From positions 1 to 64,000 of the forward strand of contig CANXME010000897.1 of assembly GCA_948144175.1 (NCBI GenBank): a DNA stretch of 64,000 nucleotides, read 5' to 3'. This document shows, piece by piece, positions 62,950-64,000 of the stretch. Source of the stretch: Closterium sp. NIES-65 (Eukaryota > Streptophyta > Zygnematophyceae > Desmidiales > Closteriaceae). The first letter of the stretch is position 1; every line of letters begins with the position of its first letter. Below the pieces are notes generated by a model. That model was not told the DNA's origin. It did no database searches and saw nothing but the letters and a program-made list of their open reading frames with translations. A program made the position numbers and the translations under genes.

Positions 62950-63840
62950 GATGAACTGAACCGTAGGCGGGTCTCGAACAGCTCACAAATGTTATTCCAG
63001 AAGTTGCAAGTGAACTTTGTTCCCTGTGGCTGATGATTGCGGCTTGTTTCCACTGGAGTCGGACAACGGGTGCGATGAACAGGCGAGCGGTTTTTTCAGC
63101 TCGTGAGATAGGGCAACGTAACTTTATTATAACCCTGTTAAGTGCGCGGTAAATGACGCACGCGCGAAAACCTTCATTTTTATTCGGTGTGAACGGTATG
63201 GGCGCGACGAAGGATGACGAACTCAGATGAATATTACCATTTTAAAGCGCAGATAACCCAGTTGCTTTCGACATTCGCCCAGTTCGGGTTGGGCCAGTCG
63301 GAACTGTCGTTGTAATGTCGGTTGTGCTCCCAATTGTATTTTTATATTGTGGTCGTGCGGTCGCTAAGGTGGAAGGCCCTTCGACAGGTCGTCATGGAAG
63401 ATATCATTCTACTGTTTTAGTAATGTTGCCAAGTCATCTGCTATGTCGGCGAGCAATTTATGCAATTGCTGCTGCCTCCGCTTCTCGAATGTCGACCACG
63501 TACACGTAAGCTACTGCTACTACGGCACATTTTATCGTGATGGCGTTGACATGAACCGACGAAGACTCAACAAGGTCCAATAAGGTAGGGCGTGTTGTTA
63601 CCGTTGACTCGCACAGTGCAGTCGCACGTTGTCCGGTCTATCTGTGGGTTGTGCCGTTGTAGCCAATCACTTCCGAGTAAATTGTCGGTTTCGTCGAGAG
63701 TAGTGGCTACCATTTCGTGTGTGAATGTGAAGTTACCCCCGCAGCAAATCCGAACTCATTCCGCATGTTCTCGTATCGCCAGTGGCATGCGGTCAACCAG
63801 TCTTACGCCAATCTCAGGTAAGCATCGATCCAGTTATAGC
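62950..63840 (-). pseudogene. decayed Ty3/gypsy protease-RT remnant
   Basis: Found by minus-strand translation. 63636-63674 reads GSDWLQRHNPQID, the conserved C-terminal retropepsin motif of gypsy elements. 63367-63408 reads NDIFHDDLSKGLPP, followed after a stop by RPHDHNIKIQLGAQP and QFRLAQPELGECRKQL, the start of gypsy RT; 63126-63190, in another frame, reads FTPNKNEGFRACVIYRALNR, where the conserved Asp of the DYR motif is Ile. Multiple stops and at least one or two shifts. It runs minus, opposite to gypsy-1, and is a different, much older family. Gag would lie beyond the window end. Confidence 0.8.
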
Positions 63841-64000
63841 TAAGTTTCCATGTAGTAGCGGTGTTGTCATTTCTTTTTTTTCATACCTCCGACATGGCGA
63901 TCGATGCACTCAACTTCTTGCATATAGCCCATCTGCTCAAAATGCGAGGAATCCGTTGTGTAGTATTGTAATGAACCAAGCTGGTGCTAAGTGCGCAACT
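63841..64000. other. window edge, nothing assigned
   Basis: Short stretch with a T run near 63870; possibly continuing the decayed gypsy copy. Confidence 0.3.

Noticed and set aside
1-64000. tRNA or rRNA genes
   Set aside because: I looked for T-loop-like GGTTCGA and acceptor pairing near them; the few GGTTCGA hits (copia-1 LTR, 12.67 kb region) have no matching cloverleaf. A covariance search would be decisive.

Overview
The window looks like nuclear DNA of a streptophyte green plant, most likely a charophyte alga. The evidence is spliceosomal introns with GTGAGT/CAG borders, an RLK/Pelle-type protein kinase, an F-box protein, a plant-style ESCRT-I VPS23 (ELC) gene, and LTR retrotransposons of plant type (two Ty1/copia, one chromodomain Ty3/gypsy). 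Very long triplet runs (poly-Ser, poly-Glu, poly-Ala) and abundant minisatellites resemble Zygnematophyceae such as Closterium or Penium, but that placement is inference only.

Layout. 1-3.1 kb: no gene, simple repeats. 3.1-12.4 kb (minus): a kinase gene with a very long low-complexity N-terminus; its introns hold many partial copies of its own exons. 14.9-17.0 kb (plus): three-exon F-box gene. 17-21 kb: tandem duplications punctuated by an 18-bp palindrome family. 20.9-22.9 kb (minus): acidic, probably nuclear protein with two SUMO-interaction-like motifs. 24.9-27.7 kb (plus): single-exon SLC19-type (reduced folate/thiamine carrier) membrane transporter. 28.05-28.58 kb: inverted-repeat element. 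29.5-32.75 kb (plus): three-exon VPS23/TSG101 gene. 33.5-34.3 kb: minisatellite.

35-49 kb: an intact, recent copia element (identical 443-bp LTRs, CCCAT target duplication), a five-exon hAT-type transposase gene, and two large C-rich/G-rich minisatellite blocks in opposite orientation. 49.07-55.24 kb: a second copia element (minus) with short LTRs, a frameshift, and a GC-rich minisatellite where the gag N-terminus should be. 55.98-62.67 kb: a TA-flanked pogo/mariner-like inverted-repeat element interrupted by a chromovirus with AAGAC target duplication and a pol gene full of stops. 62.95-63.84 kb: a heavily decayed gypsy protease/RT remnant on the minus strand.

The most unusual signal is a dispersed palindrome, TTTTGAG-NNNN-CTCAAAA, with at least ten copies having exact arms and further degenerate ones. 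The four-base centre varies (ACGT, AATT, GCGC, TCGA, TCGC) while the arms stay complementary. Nearly every copy sits at a junction between directly repeated DNA, including duplicated pieces of the kinase gene and of an exon-like segment. The host genes are ordinary housekeeping or signalling genes with no visible operon-like relationship; the kinase and F-box genes are divergent across a 2.6-kb intergenic region.
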